Source: Paludibacter sp. (GTDB lineage: Bacteria; Bacteroidota; Bacteroidia; Bacteroidales; Paludibacteraceae). From it: DNA of 64,000 nt. Made by a program: the position numbers and the translations under genes. Shown piece after piece: positions 53,810 through 63,259 of this stretch; positions within the stretch are counted from its first letter, which is position 1; each line of letters begins with the position of its first letter. The stretch spans positions 1-64,000 of the forward strand of contig JANJVQ010000020.1 of assembly GCA_024710005.1 (NCBI GenBank), given 5' to 3'. The notes beneath the pieces were generated by a model. The model ran no database searches and was not told where the DNA came from. It saw only the letters and a list, made by a program, of their open reading frames with translations.

Positions 53810-54508
53810 ATGAAAGCAAAAAGTATGTTCACCATGGCAGTAATCCTGACCGGAGCCATGTTATTATCGGGATGTAGCTCGATGAGTAAAGCTACAAAAG
53901 GAGGTTTAATCGGAGGTGGCGCAGGTGCCGTAATCGGAGCCGGGGTGGGCGCTTTAATCGGTAAGAGTCCGACCAGCACTGCTATCGGAGCTGCTGTCGG
54001 TACAGCTGTCGGTGCAACGACCGGTGTAATCATCGGCAAGAAAATGGACAAGGCTGCTGAAGAAGCTGCACGCATCGAAGGAGCTAAAGTAGACAGCATT
54101 ACCGATGCCAACAACCTGAAAGCGTTGAAGGTTACTTTCGATTCAGGTATTTTGTTCCAAACAGGTAAAAGCACCTTGAACACCGCATCAAAAGATGCCC
54201 TTTCAAAATTTGCCACCATCCTGAACAACAATGCTACCATGGATATTGCCATCATGGGACATACCGACAATACAGGTTCATTGGAAGTGAACCAAAAACT
54301 TTCTCTTGAAAGAGCGCAATCTGTTGCCGACTTCCTGAAATCAAAAAATGTAGCTGCCACACAAATCAAAGAGGTATCAGGTAAAGATTTCCAAATGCCG
54401 GTTGCTGATAACAGTACCGCTGCAGGTCGTGAACAAAACCGACGCGTAGAAGTATACATGTATGCCAGTGAAAAAATGATTTCTGACGCTGAAAAGGAAG
54501 CTAAATAA
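53810..54508 (+). CDS. OmpA-family lipoprotein with glycine zipper
   Basis: A 232-residue lipoprotein: lipobox at about Cys22 (LLSGCSSM), a glycine-zipper segment about 30-80 (GGLIGGGAGAVIGAGVGALIG, repeated GTAVGATTGVIIG), then an OmpA C-terminal peptidoglycan-binding domain (TFDSGILFQTGKSTLN, IMGHTDNTGSLEVNQKLSLERAQSV, GREQNRRVEVYM). Likely tethers the outer membrane to peptidoglycan. Followed by a clear rho-independent terminator. Confidence 0.94.
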   Translation: MKAKSMFTMAVILTGAMLLSGCSSMSKATKGGLIGGGAGAVIGAGVGALIGKSPTSTAIGAAVGTAVGATTGVIIGKKMDKAAEEAARIEGAKVDSITDANNLKALKVTFDSGILFQTGKSTLNTASKDALSKFATILNNNATMDIAIMGHTDNTGSLEVNQKLSLERAQSVADFLKSKNVAATQIKEVSGKDFQMPVADNSTAAGREQNRRVEVYMYASEKMISDAEKEAK

Positions 54509-54538
54509 ACATCTTCATAAAATTTTTATTATATTTGT

Positions 54539-54576
54539 CCGTCCTGAAAAACACCACTTTTCAGGACGGATTTTTT
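54539..54576 (+). terminator. Rho-independent terminator after the OmpA-family gene
   Basis: CCGTCCTGAAAA (54539-54550) pairs with TTTTCAGGACGG (54558-54569) around a 7-nt loop and is followed by ATTTTTT. A -7-like TATATTTG lies just before it (54530-54537), so the transporter gene downstream may be transcribed from within this gap. Confidence 0.9.
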
Positions 54577-54581
54577 ATCTG

Positions 54582-55859
54582 ATGAGCATGAAAAAACTCC
54601 CCCTCTATCTCCAAATATTAATCGCCATGGCCGTTGGTATCGGTTTCGGCTATCTCTTTTTATTCATTGGTCAGGCACAAATTATCACCGACTGGATTAA
54701 ACCCTGGGGGACTATCTTCATCCGGCTGCTCAAACTTATTGCCATTCCCCTTGTTTTCATATCTTTAATCAAGGGAATCAGTCAGATGCAGGATTTTGCA
54801 AAACTGTCGCGACTGGGATTGCGCACACTGGCTATTTACATGGTCACAACCCTCATTGCTGTGATCATGGGGGTGGGTATGGTAAGTCTCATACAACCGG
54901 GAAAGATGTTTCCGCACGAGAAAGCAGCTACTTATAAGGAAATGTACGCGGAGAACCTGGAAGCCGGACTCGAAAATGCGGAGAAAATAAAGGAAACCGG
55001 CCCGCTCAGTTTTATCATCGACATGGTACCGGAAAACCTGCTGGCTGCCGGTAGCGACAATTCCGCCATGTTGCAGGTAATTTTTGTCGCCATTCTCGTT
55101 GGCATTGCCATTGTACTCATTGGCGGAGAAACAGCCAACGTCCTCTCCCCCATCATCGAAGCCACCAACACGGTCATACTCAAAATCATCGACCTGATTA
55201 TGCTTGCTGCTCCGGTTGGCGTATTTGCCCTGATGGCTGGATTGATTGCAGACATGGGGGGCGATGGAGAAATGTTCGCTTCGCTCGGACTGTATGCCCT
55301 GACGGTTGTCATCACCTTATTCCTGATTGCTTTCATCTTCTACCCCGTCTTACTCAAACTGATTGTTAAATACAACATAAAAGACTTCCTGAAAGGCGTT
55401 TTCCCCATTCAACTGATGGCCTTTTCGACCAGCTCCAGTGCTGCTACGCTTCCTTTCACGATGGAACACAGTCAGAAAGCCCTCGGTGTCCCGGAAGAAA
55501 CAGCTTCGTTCGTCTTCCCTGTGGGCACCACCATCAACATGGATGGAACCAGCGCTTATCAGGCCGTGGCTATCTTGTTTATCGCGCAGATTTTCGGCAT
55601 GGATCTTTCTTTCGCGCAGATTCTAAGCGTGGTTTTCCTGACCGTATTGGCCTCCATCGGCACCCCGGGTGTTCCGGGAGCCAGCGTGGTCATGACGGTC
55701 ATGGTACTCACAACCGTCGGCATCCCTGCGGAAGGACTGGTACTCATCCTGGGTATCGACCGCCCGCTCGATATGCTGCGTACCGTGGTGAATGTCACCG
55801 GTGATGTCTTCGTGGCCAAACTTGTTCAACCCAAACAGACCCGACAAGAACCCGCTTAA
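54582..55859 (+). CDS. Dicarboxylate/amino acid:cation symporter (DAACS)
   Basis: A 425-residue GltP/GltPh-type symporter. Family blocks: IFIRLLKLIAIPLVFISLIKGI, the HP1 serine-rich AFSTSSSAATLPFTM, TM7 GTTINMDGTSAYQAVA with the NMDGT motif, and HP2 GTPGVPGASVVMTVMVL. Uptake of glutamate, aspartate or C4-dicarboxylates with Na+ or H+ is expected. The start MSMKKLPLYLQ at 54582 fits; normal length. Confidence 0.95.
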   Translation: MSMKKLPLYLQILIAMAVGIGFGYLFLFIGQAQIITDWIKPWGTIFIRLLKLIAIPLVFISLIKGISQMQDFAKLSRLGLRTLAIYMVTTLIAVIMGVGMVSLIQPGKMFPHEKAATYKEMYAENLEAGLENAEKIKETGPLSFIIDMVPENLLAAGSDNSAMLQVIFVAILVGIAIVLIGGETANVLSPIIEATNTVILKIIDLIMLAAPVGVFALMAGLIADMGGDGEMFASLGLYALTVVITLFLIAFIFYPVLLKLIVKYNIKDFLKGVFPIQLMAFSTSSSAATLPFTMEHSQKALGVPEETASFVFPVGTTINMDGTSAYQAVAILFIAQIFGMDLSFAQILSVVFLTVLASIGTPGVPGASVVMTVMVLTTVGIPAEGLVLILGIDRPLDMLRTVVNVTGDVFVAKLVQPKQTRQEPA

Positions 55860-55904
55860 AACAAGGCTGCGGACTACGCACCGTTAGCTTACTATGGCAC
55901 GCTA

Positions 55905-56264
55905 TTATCGAGCAGCCAGTTTCAGCAATTCTTTCAGCCGGTTGAGTTCTATTTCCAGCACTTCAATGTGTTTCTGATACATATCTAAGATTTCTTCAGG
56001 CAGGGTATATTGCCTCACTTCAGCACATTTAATAGTAGCATTATTTCTATCTACAACAGAAATGAGTTCATCCTCCGACTCGTAAATCTCTTCCAGGGAG
56101 ACTCCCAGAACCTTTGCAATTCTCAGCCACTGCTCAGCCGGAATCTTGATCTGGCCACTTTCGCGCCGACAGTAACACGAAACATCCATACAAAGCGCTT
56201 CCGCCATCCTGTCCTGCGTAAACCCCAGCTTTCTGCGCATTTTTATTAGCTTACTTTTGTACAC
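55905..56264 (-). CDS. XRE-family helix-turn-helix regulator
   Basis: A 119-residue protein with an N-terminal Cro/C1-type HTH (KLIKMRRKLGFTQDRMAEALCMDVSCYCRRESG) and a C-terminal helical tail (MYQKHIEVLEIELNRLKELL, probable coiled coil). The start at 56264 is GTG; an internal ATG at 56240 would remove part of helix 1 and is less likely. A minus-strand -7 match TAATTTTG lies at 56313-56306. It is divergent from the barrel-led cluster (56431-63005), which it may regulate. Confidence 0.85.
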   Translation of the reverse strand: MYKSKLIKMRRKLGFTQDRMAEALCMDVSCYCRRESGQIKIPAEQWLRIAKVLGVSLEEIYESEDELISVVDRNNATIKCAEVRQYTLPEEILDMYQKHIEVLEIELNRLKELLKLAAR

Positions 56265-56430
56265 GATAAAACTTCTCCTTTAAAAATAAGTATTTAGATT
56301 TTGCACAAAATTACAATAAAACTGCAATAAAAAGCAAGTTTTTGTTCAGAAATTATTTCAACCTTTGCATAGATTATTTTCTATTAACATAACCGATTCT
56401 GATTTTTACACATTAGCACTTAAATTCTAT

Positions 56431-58644
56431 ATGAAATTTTATCAACTCGTTTTTCCCGTATCATTTCTATTGCTGGTATTTTTCAACGACCTGACAGCCC
56501 AAACTTCACAACATTCCAACAGCATTCCAAACGCAACCGACACATCGGCCTGGAAATTACAACTAAAGGAAGTTAATGTAGTTGCCCGCAAGAAATTGTT
56601 CGTCAGAAAAAATGATCGTCTGATTTTCCATGTAGAAAACACCTTAAATAATTCCGGCAGCAATATTTTTGAGGCTTTGCGCATGACTCCGGGGGTACAG
56701 ATACAGGATAATCAAATCAGCATGACGGCGAAAAGTAATGTAACAATCACCATCAACGACAGGATAATTCCGCTCAGTGGAGAAAGTCTATCGGCTTATT
56801 TAAAAGGCATACCAACAGCTTCTGTTAAATCCATCGAAGTGATTTCGGCGCCATCTGCCAGATACGACGCGGAAGGTAACAGCGGCATTGTCAATATTGT
56901 ATTGAAAACGGCGACCAACGATTCATGGAACCTGAATCTGAGGGGAAGTTATACGCAAGCAACCTATCCACAGGGGAATGCCGGTGCAGAATTTAATTTT
57001 AGAACCAGAAAACTCTCATTTTATTCGGGTTTCACTTCCGATTTCAGACAGACTTTTTACGACATGAAGAACTCAATATCCTATGGGGATGAAACCTGGA
57101 TTTTAACTGCACCATTTAAAGGTAACACCAATTTAATCAACGGAAACGCAGGGTTCGACTATGAAATAAACAACCGATGGACTGTCGGAGCCCTGTATTT
57201 TGGCAACCTCTCGGGCAACTACCGTACAAACAACCACATCACTACTAATATATATGACACGGACGGATTTTTAAAGGAATACATGCTTACTGTGAGAAAT
57301 GTGAGCAAAAATAGCTATTTGAATGCCTTCAATTTACACAGCATCACAAAAATAGACTCGCTCGGCAAAAAGATCGTCGCTGATTTTGATTACTTTATTT
57401 ACAACGGATTCGATTCAATCAACAATCTTGGAAACACATACGATGCCGGCAGTAACCTGCTACCTGACTTGTATTATGCCAACATCAACTGCAACAATGG
57501 TAAAGTAACGAATTACGCAGCAAAAATTCATGTTGACCTGCCTCTGAAATGGGTAAACCTGGATTTCGGGGGCAAAGTGTCGTTTTCAGAAAACAAGAAT
57601 GATTTTGTTTTTTATGATAACAGCACAGGAAATTTAGTTGTGGATGCGAACCAGACAAATATCTTCACTTATAATGAAAAAATCAAGGCAGCTTATTGTT
57701 CTGCTGCCAAACAATTTTCAAAAAAGCTTGAAACACAAATCGGAATCAGACTGGAACATACAACAACAAAAGGATTTTCCAAAACGCTGAATCAGAATAC
57801 GATTAATCGCTATCTAAGGTTTTTCCCCAGCTGCTACCTCAATTACTCCTTAAGTGAGGAAAAATCAATCGGTTTAAACTATAACCGCAGGATTAGCAGG
57901 CCTGATTTCATGACATTAAACCCATTCAAATCCTATTTTAATGCCTATGACTATAACGAAGGTAATCCATTCCTTAAACCATCATACGCCGATAATTTTG
58001 AATTTGCACTGAACACAGCCAATTACGAACACAAACTTTGGGTTACAGCTGTTTCGGGTGATTATTTCAGTTTCCCGTTTGTGGATCCCGATACCAGAAT
58101 TGTACGCCACTACCCTGAAAACTGTGTCAATTATTTCAGTGCGGGATTATCGGAAAGCTGGTTGTTTGACAGGTTTCCGTGGTGGAATTCATATAATAAC
58201 GCGGTGGTTTATTATATGCGAAAAGAAGCAACTATCGCCGCAGCTCAACCGGCTATGGACATCGTAAGCGGTAAACTATACACCAACAATGATTTCGCGC
58301 TGAATAAAAAGAAATCAATTTTGCTCAATCTCGGGTTCTTTTACGAATTTCCATATCTGGCAGCCTACAACCGAATCGAGTCGCTATATATATTGTATGC
58401 CGGCATCAAGCTTCAGCTTTTCAACGAAAACATGACCATATCGCTAACAGCCAACGACATCCTGCGGACCAATCACTCTAAATCAAGTGTAACCTCCAAC
58501 AGCATCAGGTATGTTTATGATAATTACGGCGACTCCCAAAACATCCGGTTGTTTGTCAGCTACAAATTCGGCAACAGGGATTTACGCGCTACCAAACACA
58601 ATATAAGCAATACCGAAGAACAAGAACGGATAACAAACGGATAA
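56431..58644 (+). CDS. TonB-dependent-receptor-like outer-membrane barrel
   Basis: A 737-residue protein from the ATG at 56431 (MKFYQLVFPVSFLLLVFFND, cleaved near LTAQT). A short plug-like segment (ALRMTPGVQIQDNQI, SIEVISAPSARYDAEGNSGIVNI) is followed by a large barrel with the OMP_b-brl_3 character (GLNYNRRISRPDFMTLNPFKSYFNAYDYNEGNPFLKPSYADNFE is present as consecutive blocks). No carboxypeptidase-regulatory domain precedes the plug. Substrate unknown. A lipoprotein gene follows after 47 bp. Confidence 0.88.
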   Translation: MKFYQLVFPVSFLLLVFFNDLTAQTSQHSNSIPNATDTSAWKLQLKEVNVVARKKLFVRKNDRLIFHVENTLNNSGSNIFEALRMTPGVQIQDNQISMTAKSNVTITINDRIIPLSGESLSAYLKGIPTASVKSIEVISAPSARYDAEGNSGIVNIVLKTATNDSWNLNLRGSYTQATYPQGNAGAEFNFRTRKLSFYSGFTSDFRQTFYDMKNSISYGDETWILTAPFKGNTNLINGNAGFDYEINNRWTVGALYFGNLSGNYRTNNHITTNIYDTDGFLKEYMLTVRNVSKNSYLNAFNLHSITKIDSLGKKIVADFDYFIYNGFDSINNLGNTYDAGSNLLPDLYYANINCNNGKVTNYAAKIHVDLPLKWVNLDFGGKVSFSENKNDFVFYDNSTGNLVVDANQTNIFTYNEKIKAAYCSAAKQFSKKLETQIGIRLEHTTTKGFSKTLNQNTINRYLRFFPSCYLNYSLSEEKSIGLNYNRRISRPDFMTLNPFKSYFNAYDYNEGNPFLKPSYADNFEFALNTANYEHKLWVTAVSGDYFSFPFVDPDTRIVRHYPENCVNYFSAGLSESWLFDRFPWWNSYNNAVVYYMRKEATIAAAQPAMDIVSGKLYTNNDFALNKKKSILLNLGFFYEFPYLAAYNRIESLYILYAGIKLQLFNENMTISLTANDILRTNHSKSSVTSNSIRYVYDNYGDSQNIRLFVSYKFGNRDLRATKHNISNTEEQERITNG

Positions 58645-58691
58645 AACAATTACAATATAGATTATTCAACGTATTAACAAAATTAACCATT

Positions 58692-59690
58692 ATGACAAGA
58701 AAAAATTTATTCTTAGGTCTCGCGGCGATACTTTTAGTATCCTGTAACAATGAAAACGCGGGAAATTTATTTGAAACTGCTGATGAAGAAATCGCAGTAG
58801 AACTGTTCTCACACGTAAAACGTGTTGAAAGTATCGAGTTTCTTAACACTTCAGATTATGAAGAGTTCCTAAGCCCTGAAATGCGTTCTCAAATATCAAA
58901 GGACAAACAAGCTATGATGAAAGTGAGCGCTTCTAACAATAATGAATTAGATACAATTTATTCGTTATCGGAAATTCCAGTAATAAAGGAAATAGTTTCT
59001 AAGAATATTATCTATGCGTCAGGCAAAATGACCACTATCACACAGGACATTACACCTGATGAAGAGAACATTATAAATACGATGACTGCAACACCTTTAT
59101 TGCCTGAACAGACCATAAAGAAAACTGAAACTAAAGATGGCATGCTAATTTCATATGGAGCAGATGGCAACATACTCAGTTCAGAACCTTATGAAGAGCC
59201 AAACATGAAACCATTTTTAGATTCTTTGAGGTATTACATTGATTTGGCTGAACTTGAAAGCAGCAAACAATCCGTGAAAGCTCAATCCGCATTTACAAAA
59301 ATTAGAAACAGTGTAATGCCGGCTGGCGTGAATGTTTGGCAAATGGACGATGGCAATATTGTAATCGAGGAGATTATAAACAGCCAATCTGAGAATGAGA
59401 TGCGGGTTAAAGGTGTTTCAGGTCAAATGCGTTCACGTACAATAACAAATCCCGAAATGGACAAAACACTACGTTTCGAATTATATCAGGGCAACCAAAT
59501 GGTAAGCCGCCGAACCTATCAATATAATGGTAGCGACAAGCTCAAAAATTCTGTTAGAATCAAAGGAAGTGCCTTGGAAAATCCTTCAGGTATTATTTCA
59601 GAAGTTTTATTTATAAATGACAGAGGCATTCCAAAAATCAGGAAAACTCAGGAAGAATACAAACAAAACCAACTTATTGTACACTTTTAA
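58692..59690 (+). CDS. Lipoprotein of unknown function
   Basis: A 332-residue lipoprotein (lipobox ending at Cys18, LLVSCNNENAG). I do not recognise the family. The sequence is rich in Glu, Asn and Ser with no clear repeats; a C-terminal beta-rich half has LRFELYQGNQMVSRRTYQYN and KLKNSVRIKGSAL. AT-rich compared with the housekeeping genes. Lies between the barrel and the first hydrolase, probably in one operon. Confidence 0.75.
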   Translation: MTRKNLFLGLAAILLVSCNNENAGNLFETADEEIAVELFSHVKRVESIEFLNTSDYEEFLSPEMRSQISKDKQAMMKVSASNNNELDTIYSLSEIPVIKEIVSKNIIYASGKMTTITQDITPDEENIINTMTATPLLPEQTIKKTETKDGMLISYGADGNILSSEPYEEPNMKPFLDSLRYYIDLAELESSKQSVKAQSAFTKIRNSVMPAGVNVWQMDDGNIVIEEIINSQSENEMRVKGVSGQMRSRTITNPEMDKTLRFELYQGNQMVSRRTYQYNGSDKLKNSVRIKGSALENPSGIISEVLFINDRGIPKIRKTQEEYKQNQLIVHF

Positions 59691-59716
59691 ATCATTAACC
59701 TTCAAAAAAATTTAAC

Positions 59717-61021
59717 ATGAAACGAGTATTAATTATATTGAGTATTATCAGCACATTAACGTTTAGCGTTGATGCAGGTAAAATAGTTTTTTATATTCAT
59801 GGCACTTTTGCTGAAACAGCTTCCAAAGATCATAGTGATGATGATACACATAAATTAGGTATCTACAAAAGGGTTTTCACGCCAACAAATGGTACGCTTT
59901 GTTGGTATGATTCAAGAAATAAGTTACATGACATTGGTACACATTGTTATAATAAATATGTTAAGACACAAGAAACGAACAATGATGTAATCCTCGTGGG
60001 GCATAGTATGGGTGGCTCAGTTGTTCGAACCATGCTGGATAAATCTTCAAATATAAAAGGCATTATTACAGCAGGCACTGCAAACTATGGGTCAGTATTT
60101 TTCAATAAATTATCAAGTGGGGATGTGTGGTTTTTTCTGCAAGATATGTACAACAAGGGCTCAAATGCAATAACAGTATCAAAAGTGAATATTGCAAATG
60201 CGCTATTGCCTGGTTCTTCTTTTGCTGCAAGCCTGACCGAAAGAGTTTGCAAATACAATAGCGACAAAGATAAAACCCTGAATTTTCTAAAAACAGGATT
60301 TAATCATGTTGCAGTGCCTGTTTTTAATTACATATATCCCTGTTTAAATGAAATGGCTCAAAACAGCAATTTTAACAACGAATTAAATGCTAAGAAGATT
60401 AGTGTCCCGTACATTAATATTTATGGTGCTGAAGATGCATGGGAATTTGTACGACTATTGAGCACTCAAGCCCAACTCAAGGATGTAAACAGTATAAAAA
60501 ACATCGATAAAACGTACGATGAAGATGGAGTTAAACTATTGAATGGTGGTCTTTCTGTGGTGAATTTTATTCAGGATGCACACGATGTACTTTACGATGT
60601 TATGTCGGTAGTATCAATTGTGGTTTGGAAATATAAATCAACGAAAGAATTAGTGCGACAGGCTCGTTACAATTGGGATGGCCTATATAAATATATTCAA
60701 ACCGATATGCATAATGAGATATCCAAATACAATGGCTCGTATCAATATGAATCCCGTACTTACAGGTACACTATTTTAGGTAGAACTTACACTATGACTT
60801 CTTATGTGCCTGTAGTTCGCGAAAACGACGGCATGAACTGCGACAAAACGGTTATGCTTCCCGAAAGTATGGCTGGAACTGGAGGAGTGATTTATAATGT
60901 TCGAGCTACAGGTGTAAACCATATGGAAATGGGGAATCATAAAAAAATGAGAGAAATATTTGAACAAGCTTTTAAAACTAACACGTATGGTTCAGTATTC
61001 AAATTACAACAAACCCAATAA
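59717..61021 (+). CDS. Secreted alpha/beta hydrolase (lipase-like)
   Basis: A 434-residue protein with a signal peptide (MKRVLIILSIISTLTFSVDA). An alpha/beta-hydrolase fold is shown by IVFYIHGT (oxyanion side, about 23-30) and the nucleophile elbow VGHSMGGSVV (Ser97). Similar elbows occur in lipases and PGAP1-like deacylases. Catalytic Asp/His are not obvious; candidates are the Asp in NIYGAEDAWEF and the His in GVNHMEMGNH near the C-terminus. Substrate unknown. Overlaps the next gene by 35 nt. Confidence 0.8.
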   Translation: MKRVLIILSIISTLTFSVDAGKIVFYIHGTFAETASKDHSDDDTHKLGIYKRVFTPTNGTLCWYDSRNKLHDIGTHCYNKYVKTQETNNDVILVGHSMGGSVVRTMLDKSSNIKGIITAGTANYGSVFFNKLSSGDVWFFLQDMYNKGSNAITVSKVNIANALLPGSSFAASLTERVCKYNSDKDKTLNFLKTGFNHVAVPVFNYIYPCLNEMAQNSNFNNELNAKKISVPYINIYGAEDAWEFVRLLSTQAQLKDVNSIKNIDKTYDEDGVKLLNGGLSVVNFIQDAHDVLYDVMSVVSIVVWKYKSTKELVRQARYNWDGLYKYIQTDMHNEISKYNGSYQYESRTYRYTILGRTYTMTSYVPVVRENDGMNCDKTVMLPESMAGTGGVIYNVRATGVNHMEMGNHKKMREIFEQAFKTNTYGSVFKLQQTQ

Positions 61022-62276
61022 ATTGTTATTTGTAATACCTTTTGTCTTATTTATGTTGGGGTGCAGCTGTACCCCAACATCTATACCGGAGGAAGTAGAA
61101 GGAATAAAGCCACTCTGGAGCACAAAATTACCAGGTAAAGCAGGTGTTTATAATAGAGGAATTATTGGCTTTGCCTTATTTGATGGGAAAGCACATTTTC
61201 ACTCTACTTATTTCACAGGAATAATAAATGATGTATTTGAAGAAGACAATCGAATCCATGCGTTAGATATAGAAACAGGAAAGATACAGTGGACTTATCC
61301 CACTTCATATAATAAAAGTAAACCCATGTTTTTTGGTGGAGTACCCTATCAGTACAATGAATATGTGGTTACTAAAATGTGGAAACAAGGCTCTATTAAA
61401 ACGGATAAATTAGTAGGTATAAATTTTCAAACAGGGAAAGAAATCTGGTTCAATGAAATTCCTATTACATATTCAAATATCTGTAGTACAGATGTGGTAG
61501 GTGAAGAGGAAAGTTTTTACTTATTTGAACAAACCCGGAAAAATGCAATATTATGTAAAGGGAATATTTATACCGGAGAAACTGATGCTGTTTTGGTAGT
61601 GGAACCAGAACAAGGTTATAATTATACAAACATTACCTCTAATGTAGTATTTCAAAAAGAAAAAAGCCAAATAATTGCCGGAGCTTGGGAACGAGATACT
61701 ACAAACAGAGACACTTATGCATACCAAAATTTTTTATATATCATTGATGCAAAAAATAATTTTATATTAAATAAAATACACTCTGATTTCTTTGACAAGA
61801 AGATGTTAATTGCATATATTAGCTGCCATGGAGATAAAGTATATGCAGCTTGCGGTTTAACTACAATTTGTTATAACTTGAATACACTAACCGTAAATTG
61901 GACGTACAAATCAACCGAATCATACAATTACATGACAAATCAAATAGTTGTCAATGACGGTATTGTATTGCTATATGGTGATAACCGCTATGTAGGCTTA
62001 GATGCTCATACAGGCGAGAAACTGTATCAGGGTGATATTCAATGTGCAAAGGTAAATGCCTTCAATGGCTATGCATATATAATTGGTAGAGATGAGTATT
62101 TATATATTTTAGATATTAAGACCGGTAGAAAAACACATAAAATTACCTGTCCTGATAAATTAAAATCAGGCGATGGGTTTCATATTGCCTGCACTCCACA
62201 GGTTTACGGCGACAAATTATTTGTATTTGGCTATTATCACGCTTATTGCTACGATGCAGTGCCTAAAGAAGAATAA
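60987..62276 (+). CDS. PQQ-like beta-propeller lipoprotein
   Basis: A 429-residue lipoprotein from the ATG at 60987 (lipobox Cys26, FMLGCSC); an in-frame TTG at 60960 is possible. At least five BamB/PQQ-like propeller repeats are visible: IHALDIETGKIQWTYP, LVGINFQTGKEIWF, YNLNTLTVNWTYKS, YVGLDAHTGEKLYQGD and LYILDIKTGRKTHKI. Such propellers bind proteins or small cofactors at the envelope. The start lies inside the previous hydrolase gene, indicating translational coupling. Confidence 0.85.
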   Translation: MVQYSNYNKPNKLLFVIPFVLFMLGCSCTPTSIPEEVEGIKPLWSTKLPGKAGVYNRGIIGFALFDGKAHFHSTYFTGIINDVFEEDNRIHALDIETGKIQWTYPTSYNKSKPMFFGGVPYQYNEYVVTKMWKQGSIKTDKLVGINFQTGKEIWFNEIPITYSNICSTDVVGEEESFYLFEQTRKNAILCKGNIYTGETDAVLVVEPEQGYNYTNITSNVVFQKEKSQIIAGAWERDTTNRDTYAYQNFLYIIDAKNNFILNKIHSDFFDKKMLIAYISCHGDKVYAACGLTTICYNLNTLTVNWTYKSTESYNYMTNQIVVNDGIVLLYGDNRYVGLDAHTGEKLYQGDIQCAKVNAFNGYAYIIGRDEYLYILDIKTGRKTHKITCPDKLKSGDGFHIACTPQVYGDKLFVFGYYHAYCYDAVPKEE

Positions 62277-62291
62277 CCCACACAAAACTTT

Positions 62292-63005
62292 ATGAGAAAA
62301 CAGAATATCGCAATATTAGTTGTGGCATTTATAGGTATCATTTGCATACATGCTACAAATAAGGTTTATCTTGTGCATGGATATGGTGGTTTAGGCATAG
62401 AACTTAAAGAGATACAAAAAGCAATTCAAAAAACAGGATATGTCAGTGAAATTTATATCTACCCCAGTTTAGTGGAAGATGTAGATTCAGTTGCTAATGC
62501 ACTCTTTCATAAAATTCAGAAAGAAAATTATGATACAGTTTCTTTTGTCACTCATTCCATGGGTGCGTTAGTTGTACGATCAATGTATGAGCATCTTGAT
62601 TCATTAACATTTTTTCCTTTTATTCACAGGATTGTAATGATAGCTCCACCAAACAACGGATCACCAGTGGCTGATTTCTTTGCCCAGTTTTCGTTTGTTA
62701 AACACATTATTGGGCCGAACATCAACAACTTAACAACAAACCCATTAATGGGAGCAGGGAAATACCCAACACCTGCTTGCGAAGTTGGACTTATTGCAGG
62801 AAGCTTTGGTAGGAATAAAGGATTCAATATCTTTTTAAAAGGAGACAATGATGGCGTTTTAATTCCTGAACAAACAAAAATGGGTATTGAAAAAGATGTC
62901 ATCTTTGTAAAATCATCGCATGTAGGCCTTTTGTTCGACAAAAAAGTCAAAAAACAGGTAACTTCTTTCTTAAGATATGGAGTATTTAGCAAACTTGCTA
63001 AGTGA
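62292..63005 (+). CDS. Secreted alpha/beta hydrolase (small lipase-like)
   Basis: A 237-residue protein with a short signal peptide (about 22 residues). LVHGYGG (27-33), nucleophile elbow FVTHSMGALVVR (Ser89), a plausible Asp in GDNDGVLIPEQT and His in KSSHVGLLFD complete a lipase-type triad, in the order and spacing of small bacterial lipases. Fifteen bp after the beta-propeller gene. A second hydrolase of the same operon; the pair may act on the same envelope or host lipid, which is inference. Confidence 0.85.
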   Translation: MRKQNIAILVVAFIGIICIHATNKVYLVHGYGGLGIELKEIQKAIQKTGYVSEIYIYPSLVEDVDSVANALFHKIQKENYDTVSFVTHSMGALVVRSMYEHLDSLTFFPFIHRIVMIAPPNNGSPVADFFAQFSFVKHIIGPNINNLTTNPLMGAGKYPTPACEVGLIAGSFGRNKGFNIFLKGDNDGVLIPEQTKMGIEKDVIFVKSSHVGLLFDKKVKKQVTSFLRYGVFSKLAK

Positions 63006-63259
63006 TGGTAAACACACCACCATACTTTGCTGCCGCTGCCAGCACGAATATACAACATAAGCAAAGCTTCTTTTTTCTGAATTCACACACACCCTCTATT
63101 TCATTTGTTAAGCATTTTAACAAATTTCATTTCATTTTCACGACAATTCTTTTGTAATTATTACAATTAAACATTCGTGCACATTTTTTTCAAATCAAAG
63201 CTCAAATGATTTGGAGCGAATTGACATTATGCATAATTTTGCATCAGTTAATAAACATT
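63006..63259. other. Intergenic region with the dapF promoter
   Basis: AT-rich gap. TTTG at 63210-63213 and TAATTTTG at 63234-63241, 20 bp apart, form an excellent promoter about 19 nt before the dapF ATG. A hairpin TGTTAAGCATTTTAACA near 63105-63125 could end the hydrolase operon. Nothing else seen. Confidence 0.6.

Noticed and set aside
53728-54459. Open frame of 243 codons antisense to the OmpA-family gene
   Set aside because: Its Ala/Pro-rich sequence mirrors the glycine-zipper codons; OmpA-domain motifs on the plus strand are unambiguous.
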